64,000 nucleotides of DNA from Batkoa obscura. Its lineage: Eukaryota > Entomophthoromycota > Entomophthoromycetes > Entomophthorales > Batkoaceae. The stretch is taken from assembly GCA_030770535.1 (NCBI GenBank), contig JASVEC010000062.1, positions 62,001 to 126,000 of the forward strand. The letters are read 5' to 3'. The stretch's first letter is position 1. Every line of letters begins with the position of its first letter. The translations under genes were made by a program, and so were the position numbers. This document shows positions 32,519 to 45,462 of the stretch, one piece after another. Below the pieces are notes generated by a model. The model was not told where the DNA came from and searched no databases. It saw only the letters and a list, made by a program, of their open reading frames with translations.

Positions 32519-35500
32519 ATGGATTATGAATCTGATGAAGAGATCCGAGAATTACTTGAAGAGGAAATAGAAGGAGGATGGGAATATGATGAATTAATAC
32601 CTTCAGACAATGAAACTAGTAACAACAACAAAAACACACAATTATTTCAACATCCTTTTTTGAATAGTGAAAAAGTAGAAGAAATAAAAGAAATGGGAGA
32701 AAATGAAGACATTGGTGAGGAGGGAGAGGAAGAAGAAGAACATATACTAAGAGAGGATCAAATAGAGGATGGAATGGATGAAGAAGAGGTAGATAAAAAA
32801 GAGGTCCAAGAAGAAGAAGAAAGCTTAGAAGAAGAAGATATTGAAGGAATTGAAAGTTTAATGAATAAAATTAAAGAAAATATAAGTCAAGACAATTTAA
32901 TGGATATTAATAATGATAGGTAGATATAAGAAACAATGATTTAACTAATTTATTAAAAATTTTAAAAGAGAAGTCGTTTCATGGCAAGTATTTAATTCAG
33001 AAATTTCAACCTTGAAAGATGACCTTGCTATCACTAGTTCGGTTGGTACTAAAGGAGGTAAAAAATTGGGGCGTCGAGTACGAGGAGGTAAAAAAGGAGG
33101 GAGACGAAAAAATACATCACGCAACCGAGAAATTAGTCCTGAAATCAAGTTTATGTTAGGAGAAGTAAACTATTATTATATTCAACAAGAATATTCTTCG
33201 GCATTGAAAATATTATTCAATATTGTTAAAATGGACCCAACGATTTATGAAGCTTGGTTTGTGATGGGTTTAATTTATGAGGATTGTGAATTTAAAGTTA
33301 AAGCTTTAAACGTACTTTTTATTGCAGCTTATATCTCTCAAAACGATAATGCTTTGTGGAAAAAAGTGGCTAGATTATCAAAGTAAATTTTGGCTTTAAT
33401 CGAATTCAATCGATAGGTTTACAATATTATTTATTAGGGATGAAGATCTACTTGAACAAGCTAGCTACTGTTATTCCAAAGCAATATTAAGTGATAAAAC
33501 GGATATTGAAGCAATGAAAGAAAAAGCAGAATTAGCTATTGAAATGGATTATTTATATACAGTAAATTATTATTTAATCAATTTTAATATCATTATAAAT
33601 TAAACTCTTTATTTAAGGCCATTCATAATTATAAACAGATATTGAAAATTACTCCTTATAATTTAGAGTTAATGAATGATTTAATTTTATTAATAGTTAA
33701 AAATGAAGGTGATTTAACAGAAGCTATACCCTATATAGATGAAGCTATATTACAACATTTAACAAATGAAGAATTTAAAGGAGAATTAAAATATTGCTAT
33801 TTGAACATAGCAACGGATGTTTATTTATTAAATGGACAATATATTAAAGCATTAAGAAGAATTATTCGAGGTTGTTATTGTATATCTGAAACTAATTGGA
33901 ATGAATGGAATGAAAGCGCTCATTCACTAGAAAGTTTAATTGAAATCACAAGTCAATTTTTGTATTTTGATTTACCAATTGAAATTAAAATGAAAATTGG
34001 GACTTTATTGGCATTATTAAATTTAGATTTAGAAGCGGAGGTAAAACTAATATTTTTATTTTATATCTACTTATATTTTAATTAAAATATAACAATATAT
34101 TTCTTATTTCTTATTTCTTATAGGAGTATTTTAAATATTTATTATTATTGGATGCCAATATTTATTTTAATACATTTATTGAAGTGGGCAAAGCATTAAT
34201 TACTAAAAATAAAGTTGAAAAAGGATTAGATATTTTATTATATTTAGAACAAAATTGTAACGAGGTAATTGTTGATTTGTGTTAGTTAGACAACTAAATA
34301 ATTAAATAATTGAATGAGGATTTTATTAACTTTACTTTTATTTTTACTTTTAAATAGACAGTAAATGTAGAATTATTAATAATTATTGGCGAAGGATTTG
34401 AGAAGTTAAATGAAGATGAAAAAGCAATTGAATATTACTTAAAAGGTAAACAATTGAATTTTAATGTTAGAATAAGTACTAGATGTATTTTTTATTAACT
34501 TTTATTTCATTTTCATTTTTATTTAGCTGATAATTTTACGGATGGTATATTAGAAATTAGTTTAGCTTTAGAAAGATTATATATAAAAATAGATAAATCA
34601 GATATAGCTAAATATTATACTAGTAGAAGTAAGTAATGTTATGAATATTTATTTAATAATAGATCAATTATTAATTAATAACTTTAGTTGCTAATTTCAA
34701 AAATGAATTAATAAGAGAAAAAAAGAAAAAAAAGAATTTACGAAATAAAAACAAAAACAAAAGGACAACGAAAACAAATGCCGAATTAAATGAACACATA
34801 ATATTTAATGAAATTACAAATAATGAAACTGAAATCGATGATGACAATACAATCAAAGATCCAGATTATATTGATGAAGGTGCTGATAGTGAAGAAGAAG
34901 AAGAAGAGTATAAAATAAACGTGATTCGAAGTTTTAAGGGAAATAACTTTAAACAAATAAGAGAAAAAGAATTAAAGAATCGAGGAACAAGAAGAAAAAG
35001 AATTGGAAAAAATAAATTAAGAAATAACCAATTATTAATCAATAAACTTATAATTAAATTAGAATCTTTAGATTTAAATCAAATATTAGAAAATGAGGAA
35101 TATGGAAGATTTTTTATAAAAATGTATTATCAAGTATATCGAGAATTCATATTAGAAATTTATAAAAAAGAGAAATATAAACAAATCAAAGGAAGTGAAA
35201 AAGTATTGAACATTTATTTAGATTTAAAATATGATTCTAGTTTTAAAACATTAATTTGTTCAATTGAATTGAGAAGATGGTTGAAATTAATATTAAAAGC
35301 AATTAATATTATGATTCATTATAATTTATTGAATGAATTATTAGCTATGTTAAATAGTATTACTTTATCTCAATGTTTTAGAACTCTAAAAAAATTAAAA
35401 TTATTCTTTTTAATGTTATATATTGGTAAATTATTATAATATATTAATAATATTAATTTAAAGTTCATTTTAGGTTCAAACGAAAAAAGTCAAAATTATG

Positions 35501-36180
35501 AATTGTCTATTGATTTAGCCCGTAAAGTATGCACTGATGCAGTAACTTATTATCCAGGAGAAAAATATTCTTTTCTATTGGCTTTATCAAGTGGAAGTAA
35601 AGAGCGCCAAATGAATGCTAATACACGTAGTAAATTATTAAAATATTTACGAAGAAAAATTGATAGTAATGTACAGGATTATTATACTTATTATTTTTAT
35701 GGACATTTAAGAAGTTTATCCAAAAGTTATACATTAGCTATTAAATCATTTCAACAAGCATTAAATCAATTAGAAAATCAACAAGTATTGACAAATTCTC
35801 AATTAGAAGCTAAGCAAGATAATCAAGCTCAACTTTATTTATATTTAGCAATTACTCATTTTCATGAAGCTATTAAAAGAACGAGTAATAATCGACAATA
35901 TGAAATTTTATTAGGTTTTTCTTATTTAAAAAAGTATGCTAAATTAAAAAATTATACTCAACAAGTTTATTTTAATTTAGCTAGAGCTTATCATCATTTT
36001 AATTTACTTCCAATGGCTGTCAAACATTATAAAAAAGTACTACAATTATCTGAAATGGAAGAGATTGAAGACAGATTTGATTTGAAATTTGAAGCCGCAT
36101 ATAATTTGTCTAGCCTATTTTTAAGCGTTAATAATCATCCATTGGCTTATTATTATAGAATAAAATATTTAAAATATTGA
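32519..36180 (+). CDS. TFC4: TFIIIC TPR subunit (TFC4/TAU131-like)
   Basis: Nine exons: 32519-32919, 32969-33382, 33438-33561, 33618-34040, 34124-34264, 34358-34445, 34527-34628, 34688-35425, 35474-36180 (1045 aa; yeast Tfc4 is 1025). Tfc4 is the scaffold of the tauA lobe of TFIIIC that recruits TFIIIB to tRNA and 5S genes. Visible: an acidic N-terminus (Glu-rich, residues 1-130), a basic Gly/Arg/Lys patch (KGGKKLGRRVRGGKK), a first TPR block (INYYYIQQEYSSALKILFNIVKMDPTIYEAWFVMGLIYE-type helices, from about residue 180), a charged spacer with KKKKK and an acidic EEEEEEY near 34890, and a second TPR block to the end (TLAIKSFQQALNQ, KYAKLKNYTQQVYFNLARAYHHF, LPMAVKHYKKVLQL). Ends with TGA. Confidence 0.86.
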
Positions 36181-36471
36181 AGTATATAAAAGAAAATGGA
36201 TAAATAAAAAATATTAATAAATATATTAATAATTTTAAAGCTTATTTTACTTTTTGATTTTGGATATTTTGATCGAATATTTTTGATTTTTTTTTCAAAA
36301 TGTAATTTCCCCATTAAAAAAGAATCGAATAATCGATACCAATTAAGGTAATAGCATAGATCGTTGAATTAGTAAGCAAAAAAGCTCTACTGATGACATG
36401 ACAAAAACATAATAGAAGAATCCAAATTCTTTCAACTTTTTAATTTATCAAAAAAAAGTAATAACTTCAGA

Positions 36472-37586
36472 ATGCCACGCATGGACCTTAATAGTTATGA
36501 AAAGAGTCAAGAAACTCACCAGTCCATTGTCTTAGAACCCGAAAAATATGTGATTCAAATTCCTAGTTTAAATTTTGATTTTGGTGGACCACCAATATTA
36601 AGAAATCTGCAATTAAATGTCCCCAAAGGTGCATGTTGTTTACTAGTAGGCGCCAATGGAGCTGGCAAAAGTACTTTATTAAGGTAAGGTGAATTGGAAT
36701 TTCATTTTGTAATAAAAAAAACTAGTATATTGAATTAAATTAATGATTTTAATTTAGAATCTTAGCTGGAAAACGTATGATAAAAGAAGAAGCTTATATC
36801 TTAGGTAAAAGAGCTTTTGTTGATCGTCCAGGAGGAGTGACTTATCTTGGTATCGAATGGGCAAACAATCCGGCAACAAAATTAGATATTGAAGTTGGTT
36901 ATCTTATTAAAACATGTGGTGGTGAACTTTACCCACAACGTCGAGATGAACTTATCCGACTTTTAGATGTTGATCCAAATTGGCATATGCATCAAGTATC
37001 CGATGGTGAAAGAAGAAGAGTTCAATTAGTTATTGGATTATTACAACCATGGGAAGTACTATTATTAGATGAAGTTACTGTAGATTTAGATGTTATGGTG
37101 AGAAGTAATTTGTTTCAATTTTTAAAGAAGGAGACCTTGGAAAGAAAGGTAAGTATATTATATGCTACTCATATCTTTGATGGACTTGGTTTTTGGCCCA
37201 CTCATGTAGCCCATATTCATAGGGGTGAAATATTAAGCTTGAATCCAATATTGGATATTAAAGATAAAAAAGAAGATAAAAAGAAAGAAGAGAATGCTCA
37301 ATTAAGACATCCTCATTTAAATTTAAGATTATCAGAATTCCCTGAATTATTAGATGCAGTAGCTCATACCCAACATCAATTAGATAACGGCGAAATTGCA
37401 GATTCTCCTTTACTCAAAATTGTAGAAAAATGGCTAAGATTAGATTTCATTGATCGACTTCAAAAGGGTGATATACGTGCTCATGGTAGTGGTGAAGGGG
37501 CTACAACTCAACATAGTATTTGGGATGAATTATCGGAAGATGTAGATAAATATGGTGATAAATACTACAATTATTGGAAGAGATAA
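36472..37586 (+). CDS. CAF16: CAF16-like ABC ATPase of the CCR4-NOT network
   Basis: Two exons: 36472-36683 and 36758-37586 (346 aa). A soluble single-ABC protein without membrane segments, known in yeast as Ccr4-associated factor 16. Visible: Walker A GANGAGKST (about residues 61-69); the signature, here VSDGERRRVQL instead of LSGGQ, as usual in this subfamily; Walker B VLLLDEVTVDLDV; and the H-loop ATHIFDGL. A charged Lys/Glu insert (KDKKEDKKKEE) and a C-terminal extension with HGSGEGATT follow. The ATP site looks complete. It ends 100 bp from the convergent Zn2Cys6 gene. Stop TAA. Confidence 0.92.
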
Positions 37587-37686
37587 AAAATCAAAGAGCT
37601 ATATAAAATAAAATATTATAATATATGGTTAATAATTTTGTTTATTTTGTTTATTTTTTTATTTTTTTATTTTAATAAATAACACT

Positions 37687-39527
37687 TTAACTTAATATTT
37701 GATAAATAGTAGTCGCCTTATTTTCGATATTAGCTAAAGAAGCAAATCTTGATTTTCCTTCTTTTAAACAAGTTAACATAAATTTTAAATAGGCTTGACA
37801 AAATAGATTAAATGATGAATTCTTATTTTTTTCAGAAAAAGTTAACAATGTAAACATAAATTGAGAAGCACTCCACCATTTATAAATTGTACCTCGAAAT
37901 ATAAACCCATTTCTTTTTAATCCATACATTATTGTATATGCTCCAAAATAAGCAGCTATTACTCTTTTTTCTTCTCCCGTTAAACTAGAAAATTCTCTTA
38001 ATGTCATTGTAGGTAATTCCATATTCAAATTATTTAATATAGTGGAATTATGATTGAATTGGTGATGAGTAGAATAAATATCGTGTAATGCTGAATAATA
38101 ATCAATATAAATATTTAAATCTAAATCATTATTAAGTAGAATTGGAGATAATAAGAATCCACTATCTTCATTCAATTTAAAATAATATTTAAACCAACAG
38201 TGAAAAGCAAATTCTAACTTATTGCGATGTTTTATAAAACATTGAAACTTCTTTTCTTTTTCTTTTTGTAAATTTGAGTCTAGTTTTATTTCTTCTTGTC
38301 GAATGTTTTCATTCATTAAATTATTTTTTGGATAATATTCTTCTTTAATTATATTATATCTTGAAATTAATCTGGAATAAACAAATACGAATAAATGAAA
38401 TTCATATGTTTTCTCAAATTCATTGAGTAAATCCTTTTTTCTTTTAATACCTGCTAGATCTTTTAATTGAACTTGTCGATCACATATTGCTAATATTGGT
38501 GGTCTTCCTGTACAATGCATTAATAATTGCTCTACAATAGCAATGCCCCACCAAGTTCTTTGATATGAACTTCTTTTACTTTTGTCTTGATGATACTGAT
38601 GTAATCCTAAAGTAATAGCATGTTTATAAGCTAAGCCTAAAAAAAAACTACTTGATGCCATTAAACCATCCTTTTCACTTATATTATTTTGCATACTTAA
38701 TATTGTTAAAGATTGTACTAAATAAATACTTGGTTTTAAATATTGTTTCTTCAAACTTAATTTAATATGTCTTTCGATTAATAACGAATGTTCTTGAATG
38801 ACTTCACAATCTGGATGAAACGATAATGCTGTTAAATGAATGACATTAACTAATAACTTAAAAGCTTCATCTTTAAGCCAAAGCTTATTGAAAAAGATAG
38901 TCAAAAAACAAGTTTCATCAATAATCGGAAAAAACGGATTAAAATCTCGAAAAAATACTAAAACTAAATAATTTGATAAAAATCCCATACCTTCTATTAA
39001 ACTTTCTTTTTTAACTATTGTTTTTGAATGTTGTATAGGTTGACTAAAATTAGAGTCGTTCATTTTAATGAAATGTAAAAAAGCTGGTATTTCTTTTTTC
39101 CAAGAGGCTAAAAAAAATATTAATGGATTAAACTCTAAATTAATAGTACTAGATCTACTAAGCATCAACATTGTTCTAGAATTAGTTTTAATTTCTTTTT
39201 GTTTTATCAATTCTCTCATTTTTTCTTCTATATTTTTTTTAATATTTTCTTGTTTGACTACTGTTTCTACATTTAATCCAGTTTCTTTTTTATATTCTAC
39301 CTGATCATAGGTACACTGTTTACGTCGTCGAATACATAATGAGCAACTTGGTTTTTTTGAATTACACTTACGTCGACTACGTCGACATTGATCACATACT
39401 CTGACTGGTCTACCTGCCCTTGCTCGAACTTCTGTTTCTAGGCTAAATTCTGACTTTTTATATTTATTAGTTAAAATGGAACTTAACAATATTTAAAACT
39501 TACTTTTTGATCACTTAATTTGGCCAT
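37687..39527 (-). CDS. Zn2Cys6 fungal transcription factor
   Basis: Two exons on the minus strand: 39527-39504 (MAKLSDQK) and 39453-37687 (596 aa). I prefer this start over an unspliced one because 39503-39454 is a typical 50-nt GTAAGT...AAG intron. The zinc cluster VCDQCRRSRRKCNSKKPSC...CIRRRKQC (about residues 25-52) has the spacing CX2CX6CX6CX2CX6C. The middle region carries a Fungal_trans domain (PFFPIIDETCFLTIFF; GLHQYHQ...RTWWGIAIVEQLLMHCTGRPP). Nuclear DNA-binding regulator; target genes unknown. It is transcribed toward CAF16, with no functional link visible. Stop TAA. Confidence 0.92.
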
Positions 39528-41050
39528 AAATTTTTAAGATTGATAAATTTTTAATCTTTGATTTTCAAAATACCAACATCTTTTTTTTGATTGCGAGCTT
39601 TAAATTGCATAAATTGAAACCTTTTAATGCTTGACTAATTCCTTATTTAGAAAGCATTATTTTCATTTTCAAGGGATGATTTTGAGATGAATTCTAATAT
39701 TAACAATAATAGTTAATAGAAAGTATAGCATAGTGTAATGTATATCTTGTGATATTTTATTGTATATAATACTTTGCTATTCAAACCTTCTTAAATAAAA
39801 CTTCAAGTTGAAATTAGAGATAATTTGATACTAAGTTAAGCTTAACTTACTCGAATTTACAATAAATACTCTATTAATATTTTTAATTAAAACATATCGA
39901 ATAATAAGCTCAACGTTATTTAATTTAATTGAATAGTATTCCATTATGAAATAGTTAATGATTAGTCTACTAGTTAGTGATATGATAAAATTAAAGCTTC
40001 AAAGTTTATAAATTTTTATTGATACTTAGGATAATATACTAAATCTTAGCTATCTTACTTATGCTAAAACTACCTTTACTATCAGCTCTTTGTCTTTTTC
40101 TTGCAAATTTACATGATACATTATAAAATATTGATAAAATAGTAATTTTATGATAATAATATAAACATTTGTTTTTTAACTTATTTAATTTTAAAAGAAT
40201 AATTATTTTTAAAAATGATAACTTATTCTGTAGATTATTTAATTGATTTTCTAGAGGAATGCAAATGACTTTTGCAAAAAGCAAATATTAAATATGAAAC
40301 ATTAAATATTAAAAGCTGCTATCATTTATCATTACTTTATTACTTTACAAGAAACATGAATAAAGATTGGCAGCTAAATTTAATATCAAATTATAAAATA
40401 CTCTTTGTTAAAAGAATTAAAAGTCAAACTCATACTATATATTTTCATGAAAATTTAGCATTTGTATAATTATTAAATAAATGTTATTTGCGTTCAATCA
40501 AATAGAACGTAAATCCGTTAACCATATCGTATCTTAGCTGTAAGAAGCCATATATACAAAATTGAAGGCTTTGATGTCTAATGTAGGGTTATATTAATGG
40601 CTATGTACTCACAATAAAAAACGCTAGTTCACTTACATTCAAGTCATAGCTAAATATAGATTAATACAAAAAAGTTATAAATTCTATGATTTAGCTACCT
40701 CCTTCTACTTTGGACTCTTAAGTTTGAAAGCAATGAGATGTAAAGTGAATTCTTGGTTTGTGTTATTAATTTTTTAAAATTAGGTCTGAGTTCAGTGTTT
40801 TGAAGCTGTAGGCATTTGATTGGAGGAGGACTTTACAAGAAAATTGTTGGTCCTTGACTTAATTTATGCTAATGAAATGTACTGTATTTTTTAAGAATAG
40901 AAAACTTACTACTTCAATTTAACAAGTGCTCATTTTTTACCATATCACAGGCTTACTTTAAAGTTGAATAAGTTAGTTATAACTTAAAAATCCATCTCAC
41001 CTTAATGTTTTAAAAGAATTAAATACATTTACGTTTTCTTTTTCTTTTTA
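39528..41050. other. Gene-free, nothing firm
   Basis: AT-rich. Short open frames at 40039-40284 (minus) and 40272-40469 (plus) overlap head to head and resemble no family; they look like chance. The first 200 bases are the promoter of the Zn2Cys6 gene. Confidence 0.4.
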
Positions 41051-41214
41051 AATTTGCTTTTTAAAAATGGTGGATACATTCTAAAAAAACCCTGGGGATA
41101 GGCCCTATCTCTATCTATAAGTGTATCAACAAAGATCTAGATATTAAAGTAGGTCATAAAATAGATGGGAAAAAATTAGAAGATACTAAGGAGATGATAA
41201 TAGAGATAAAGAAG

Positions 41215-41547
41215 GATATGGATATGTCTAAATAATGTGAGAAATGTTTTATACAATAAAATGGATCTTCAAGAATATAGAAACCTGTCCTATATCAGTG
41301 TACCTATAAGAAATGCAAAGCTCAATATTCCTTATTTGAAGAAAGAAAATGGTATAAGGCACGCTCAATGCAACAAATTGTAGAAGTCTATGAAAATATA
41401 ATAACTTTAAGGCTTGTAAACAACAAATTTGAAGTTCCTAAAGAACTTATTGACAGTGAGCTTGATAGAAACACGCTTTATGAGCTCAAAAATGCTTCTT
41501 TTTCACCAAAAGCATTCTACCATAACTATTTAATTAACAACTCGTAG
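41215..41547 (+). mobile_element. Decayed transposase-like zinc-ribbon fragment
   Basis: Plus strand, interrupted by stops near the start: CEKC, then KPVLYQCTYKKCKAQYSLF, then WYKARSMQQIVEVYENI, KFEVPKELIDSELD and FSPKAFYHNYLINNS with a stop. The pattern C-x2-C ... YxC-x3/4-C ... S followed by a Trp/Lys-rich helix resembles the N-terminal zinc ribbon of IS1595/Merlin-type transposases. The catalytic part is not recognised downstream. Classification is tentative. Confidence 0.3.
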
Positions 41548-41588
41548 CTATCAAGAATAATAAGCTTTATAGAATCACTAATTGGTAA

Positions 41589-41691
41589 TATAGAGGAGTG
41601 TTTTTTTAACTTCATTACTTTTTTCATCTCTTAAACATTATTTAAGCGGAAAATTTGTTGGTAAAATTTTTAATACAATATATCCTCATAT
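41589..41691. mobile_element. MITE family 1, copy 5
   Basis: About 103 bp, left TATAGAGGAGTGTTTTTTTA, right ATATATCCTCATAT, interior CTTCATTACTTTTTTCATC and TTATTTAAGCGGAAAATTTG. A lone diverged end (ATAGGAGTATTTTTTT) lies at about 41725. Confidence 0.7.
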
Positions 41692-41892
41692 GCTGGCTAT
41701 TATTTCTCAAGAATTCGAAACTATTATAGGAGTATTTTTTTATTTAGTTATGGTATGAAGATGCGCTGATACAATGCTTTCCACTAATAAAAAATCTCCT
41801 TTTTAAGTAATAAAAATGGATTATTCAAAAAAATTAAAATAATTTTTCACTCTCATTCTAACCCTAGCTCGAATTTATCATAAACATAGTTC

Positions 41893-41984
41893 ATAGAGTG
41901 TTTTTATTGGTTTAATCATTTTTTCCATTTAAGTGCTATTTGAGTGAAAAATCGGTATCAAAATTCTTTAAATACGTTCCTATA
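41893..41984. mobile_element. MITE family 1, copy 6 (degenerate)
   Basis: About 92 bp, left CATAGAGTGTTTTTATTGG, right TACGTTCCTATATA; interior TTAATCATTTTTTCCATTTA and AAGTGCTATTTGAG match the family. Somewhat shortened. Confidence 0.6.
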
Positions 41985-43115
41985 TAAATAAAAAAATCTA
42001 ACATATTAGATTTAAATTTAAATTCGTCATTAATTTTTATTTTGTATTGTAAGCATTATCCTTTACCAAAAAGTTTAATTCACAATACCTCATGAGTACT
42101 CCTATACTACAAGGGGCTTCTATAGAAACTAATGACTAGTACATTCTTCCCTAGAGATAGATGCACATAGCAAAACCCTAGTCTCAGATAATGGCATTTG
42201 GAAATGTAGCTATAAAGACTCAATTTCACATAAGTATTTCACTTGCTGCAAAGTCACTTTCTTATAGTGTTTAACTATTAAATGGTTAATAGATTTAGGA
42301 AAATTGCCATATTCACCTACAAAGGGCCATGTCTAATAGTTTTTTGAAATAAAACAATTTGATAAAATACTCTATTTATAAAATCCATTATTTTTTCATC
42401 TATAATAATTATGCCCCATGCCAATTTTTGTAAATCTATAGATGATGCCTATTTATTACTCCCTTCAATCTCTGAAGCTAATAATGCTATTTTTAAATAA
42501 TTTGATAATACATGTGATTTTAGAACAGAACTCACCTTAGATAAAGATCAAAAAGAATAGTCCAATTTCTAGGCAGGATGTCCTATAACTCAAACTCAGA
42601 CAGATTACTCTCTCTGGAATACAATAAATGTCATGTTTGTTAGCAAAAAAATTGGAACACAATAACTGTCTTATATTATAAACTTAAGCAGACAAGTTAT
42701 TTGATTTAAAAGTTAGTCTGCTTAAAATAAAATCAAAATAAGTTGTATTATAATACTCCATCTATTCAAGGCTTCCACGTAATTGCAAAAGGCAGTATAA
42801 AAATAAACCTTTGCTGTAGAAGATTCTCAAAACGATAATCTAAATATATATGCCAACCCAGTTTATTTACTTATTAATAGAGTAAGTTTAATATGAAAAC
42901 TGCTGAAAAATATACTATTTATTGTGTTCTGGAGGGGAGTATTAACCCTCCTGTGAATTTAGATTTATTTCGTGGTGCCCTTAATTTCTTTTAATTGGTC
43001 AACTCTCTCTTATCCTATCATCTCAACTTATTCGTTTTGCCTGTCTTTTTAAGGTCAAATAAAGTACTTATGAATTAGAAAATTTCTATCACATCATAAA
43101 CTAAACAAAAGGAAG
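41985..43115. other. Transposon debris, unassigned
   Basis: Short protein-like phrases occur on the plus strand (LVSDNGIWKCSYKDS near 42195; ITQTQTDYSLWNTINVM near 42590) without a continuous frame. A perfect 10-bp stem TTAAGCAGAC...GTCTGCTTAA with a 22-nt loop lies at about 42685-42726. GGAACACAATAA at 42653 and TTTATTGTGTTCTGG at about 42919 form an inverted pair about 280 bp apart and may be the ends of another small element. Confidence 0.35.
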
Positions 43116-44250
43116 ATGAATGAAGGTAACAAATCATCAGTAATAGATGTATTTTTGATTAACTAAAATTAATAGAAACCTTATTTAAAAGCCGATTATC
43201 AGTAGATGATAGAATTATTAAAAGATGTATCAAAAGATATCAAGCTTTTGTTAAGGCAATTAAAAGTAAAAAGAGTAAAACTGAGATGTAAGCTAAATTA
43301 TTTAAATCAAATGGGACATTTTTTTGATTGAAATATAGAAATTTATTATATCAACAATTTGAAAATGATTTGGCTCAAGCTGAGTTGAGTTTATCTGCTT
43401 CGGAAATGACCATGATTGCTTTAGAGCATGAGGAGAAAGTTATTAAGAAAGATGAAGATATTATAGGTAAAATTTAAGTTTGAGTTTAGTTTTCTAGTTT
43501 TTAAATTAGATGCATAGAAAAAAGTACCAAAGAATATGAAATTGCGATTTTAAAAAATGAACAAATTTTAAAGTTAGCTAAAGAAGAACGATTAAAAAGT
43601 AAACAATATGATCACCTTAAAGCAGAACTTTTCAGTTTAAAACCATACTCCAAATTGATAAAGTAAATATTCAATGTTGAGTTTTCGATTATAAAGTTAA
43701 TATTTTGTTTTTACAGAGAAACTGAGATCTTAGAAAAAGAAAAAGAGGCGATAGATGCGGAAAGACAAACACAACAAAAATGTATAACAATAGCTAAACA
43801 TCGGTTAAATTTAATGCTAGATGAACTTGTTAATTTTGATAATCTTGTTAATGATATTGGAAATAATCCATTAATAACATTGACGAAATTCAATAAAGAA
43901 AATCCCGATTTCGATTTTGAAGAAGCTAGAAAAAAATATGACATTGAACAGGGATTGGATAAAATGTTTTTAAATTTGAAAGGAAAAATTAATTCAAAAG
44001 AGTTAAGTTTGGATATTGATACTACAACTCAATCTAAAAATTTATCAGTTAATGGTCAAAAAAGTAAAATTATTGAGGTAAACAAGAGTCTTTTTAGTTC
44101 TAGTCAATATTGACATTGTAATTATAGAAAAAAGGATATCGTTCCAAACATAGTGGTAATAGCTCACCTAGATCAAAGAGATCCCCAGTCATTGAAGAAG
44201 GCGAATTGATTTCGGATACCCCACCTTTAAAACATCATCGACTTGATTAA
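43116..44250 (+). CDS. THOC7: THO complex subunit 7-like
   Basis: Six exons: 43116-43125, 43176-43287, 43339-43466, 43518-43662, 43717-44077, 44128-44250 (292 aa). THOC7/Tho7 is a coiled-coil subunit of THO/TREX, coupling transcription to mRNA export. Visible: an N-terminal RLSVDDRIIKRCIKRYQAFV segment equivalent to the family's R-L-x-x-D-x-R-x-x-R-x-x-K-R-x-x-K start; a long coiled coil (NDLAQAELSLSASEMTM, then KEERLKSKQYDHLKAELFSLKPYSKL with the YDxLAxxI-xxxP-SR family feature); ETEILEKEKEAI; and a later stretch FNKENPDFDFEEARKKYDIE, followed by a Ser/Arg/Pro tail ending PPLKHHRLD. Exon 1 codes only three full residues. Ends with TAA. Confidence 0.78.
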
Positions 44251-45462
44251 TCCTAATGACCTAACTTTTTTAAAATTTGCTGAAAGTTTGCATTTTAAAT
44301 TAAATATTTCATCTTTTGTGTTTATTTAAATAGTCATTATTGTATATGTTAGATTACCATGTTGGTCTATAGTTATAGTTAGGTTGACATCATTTTTATT
44401 CAATGTCAGTAGTATAATATTAAAGCACCAGATAGATCAAGCTATTATTTTTCAATTCGTAAGTTAGAGTTACAAACTTTGCAGTTAGATGTTTTAGATA
44501 AAGCTTTCTTTTGTTAAATGCCAAGTGATTAAAAAGTAATACTATTTAAAAAATGACAGCATTAAGTCTAAATTAATTAATTTATAGTTATGCAATATTT
44601 AAAGACAATAATATCTTGGAACTTTACAACTTTGTTTTTGTTCTATTAAACAGTAATGCGAAAGAAATTTTAAAGAATAACAACTTATTCTAGTGCTCTG
44701 GCTAAATATTATCTAAGTTTATTATGGACTTTATTTAACTTTTTTGGATAAGAAAATAAGCTTTTTAATTAGCTTTAAAACCTGAGGCGAAATAATTTTA
44801 TCATCTTATATTACGTTACATTAAGTATCATGTTTTGTTTAATAGAATGTTAAAATAAACATCATTTTTAATATTGTCAAAGTGAAATCGTACTTATTTT
44901 AAATATAAGCCAAATAGTAGACTAAATATTTTATAATTCAAAAACTATTATTAACAAAATTTTATTCTTAAACATTTTTAAATTTGATATGGAAATAGCA
45001 TTAGATAAGCTTCTAAAATGATTAAAATCCTTTAGTTTATATCTAAAATTAGAATTTAACAATGGATATCAGGTTATGGTGACATCATCTGTTTCAGGTT
45101 AGGAGGAGAATGCTTAAAAATGCATAAAAGCATTAAGTTGAATGTTTCAGTAGTTAGAAACAGATAAGCACGTTGAAGATTAAAGAAGGAGGCTAAGCTA
45201 ATTTAGAGCTTAAACTGCAAATGAAACGACAAGTTTGCATTTCCCCATAAATTTAAAATGATAACTGAAACCTAGCTTTAACGCACCAATTCACTTCAAT
45301 TTTAAAGGAAAGCTGTGTTTCAAATTATAAAATTATTAAAATCCTCAATTAAAAAGTATAAAATCCATCACAAAGCATTTAAAACAGTCACGGTTTTACT
45401 TTTCATTTTTTAAAACAATTTGACTTATAAAAAAATTCAAATTTAAATTAATATTAGAACAA
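44251..45462. other. Intergenic, nothing recognised
   Basis: AT-rich spacer between two plus-strand genes. No repeat or coding relic identified. The last few hundred bases should be the promoter of the DUF7082-like gene. Confidence 0.45.

Noticed and set aside
40039-40469. Two short head-to-head ORFs of 65-81 codons
   Set aside because: AT-driven composition (Lys, Leu, Ile, Asn), no motif and no promoter-like feature.
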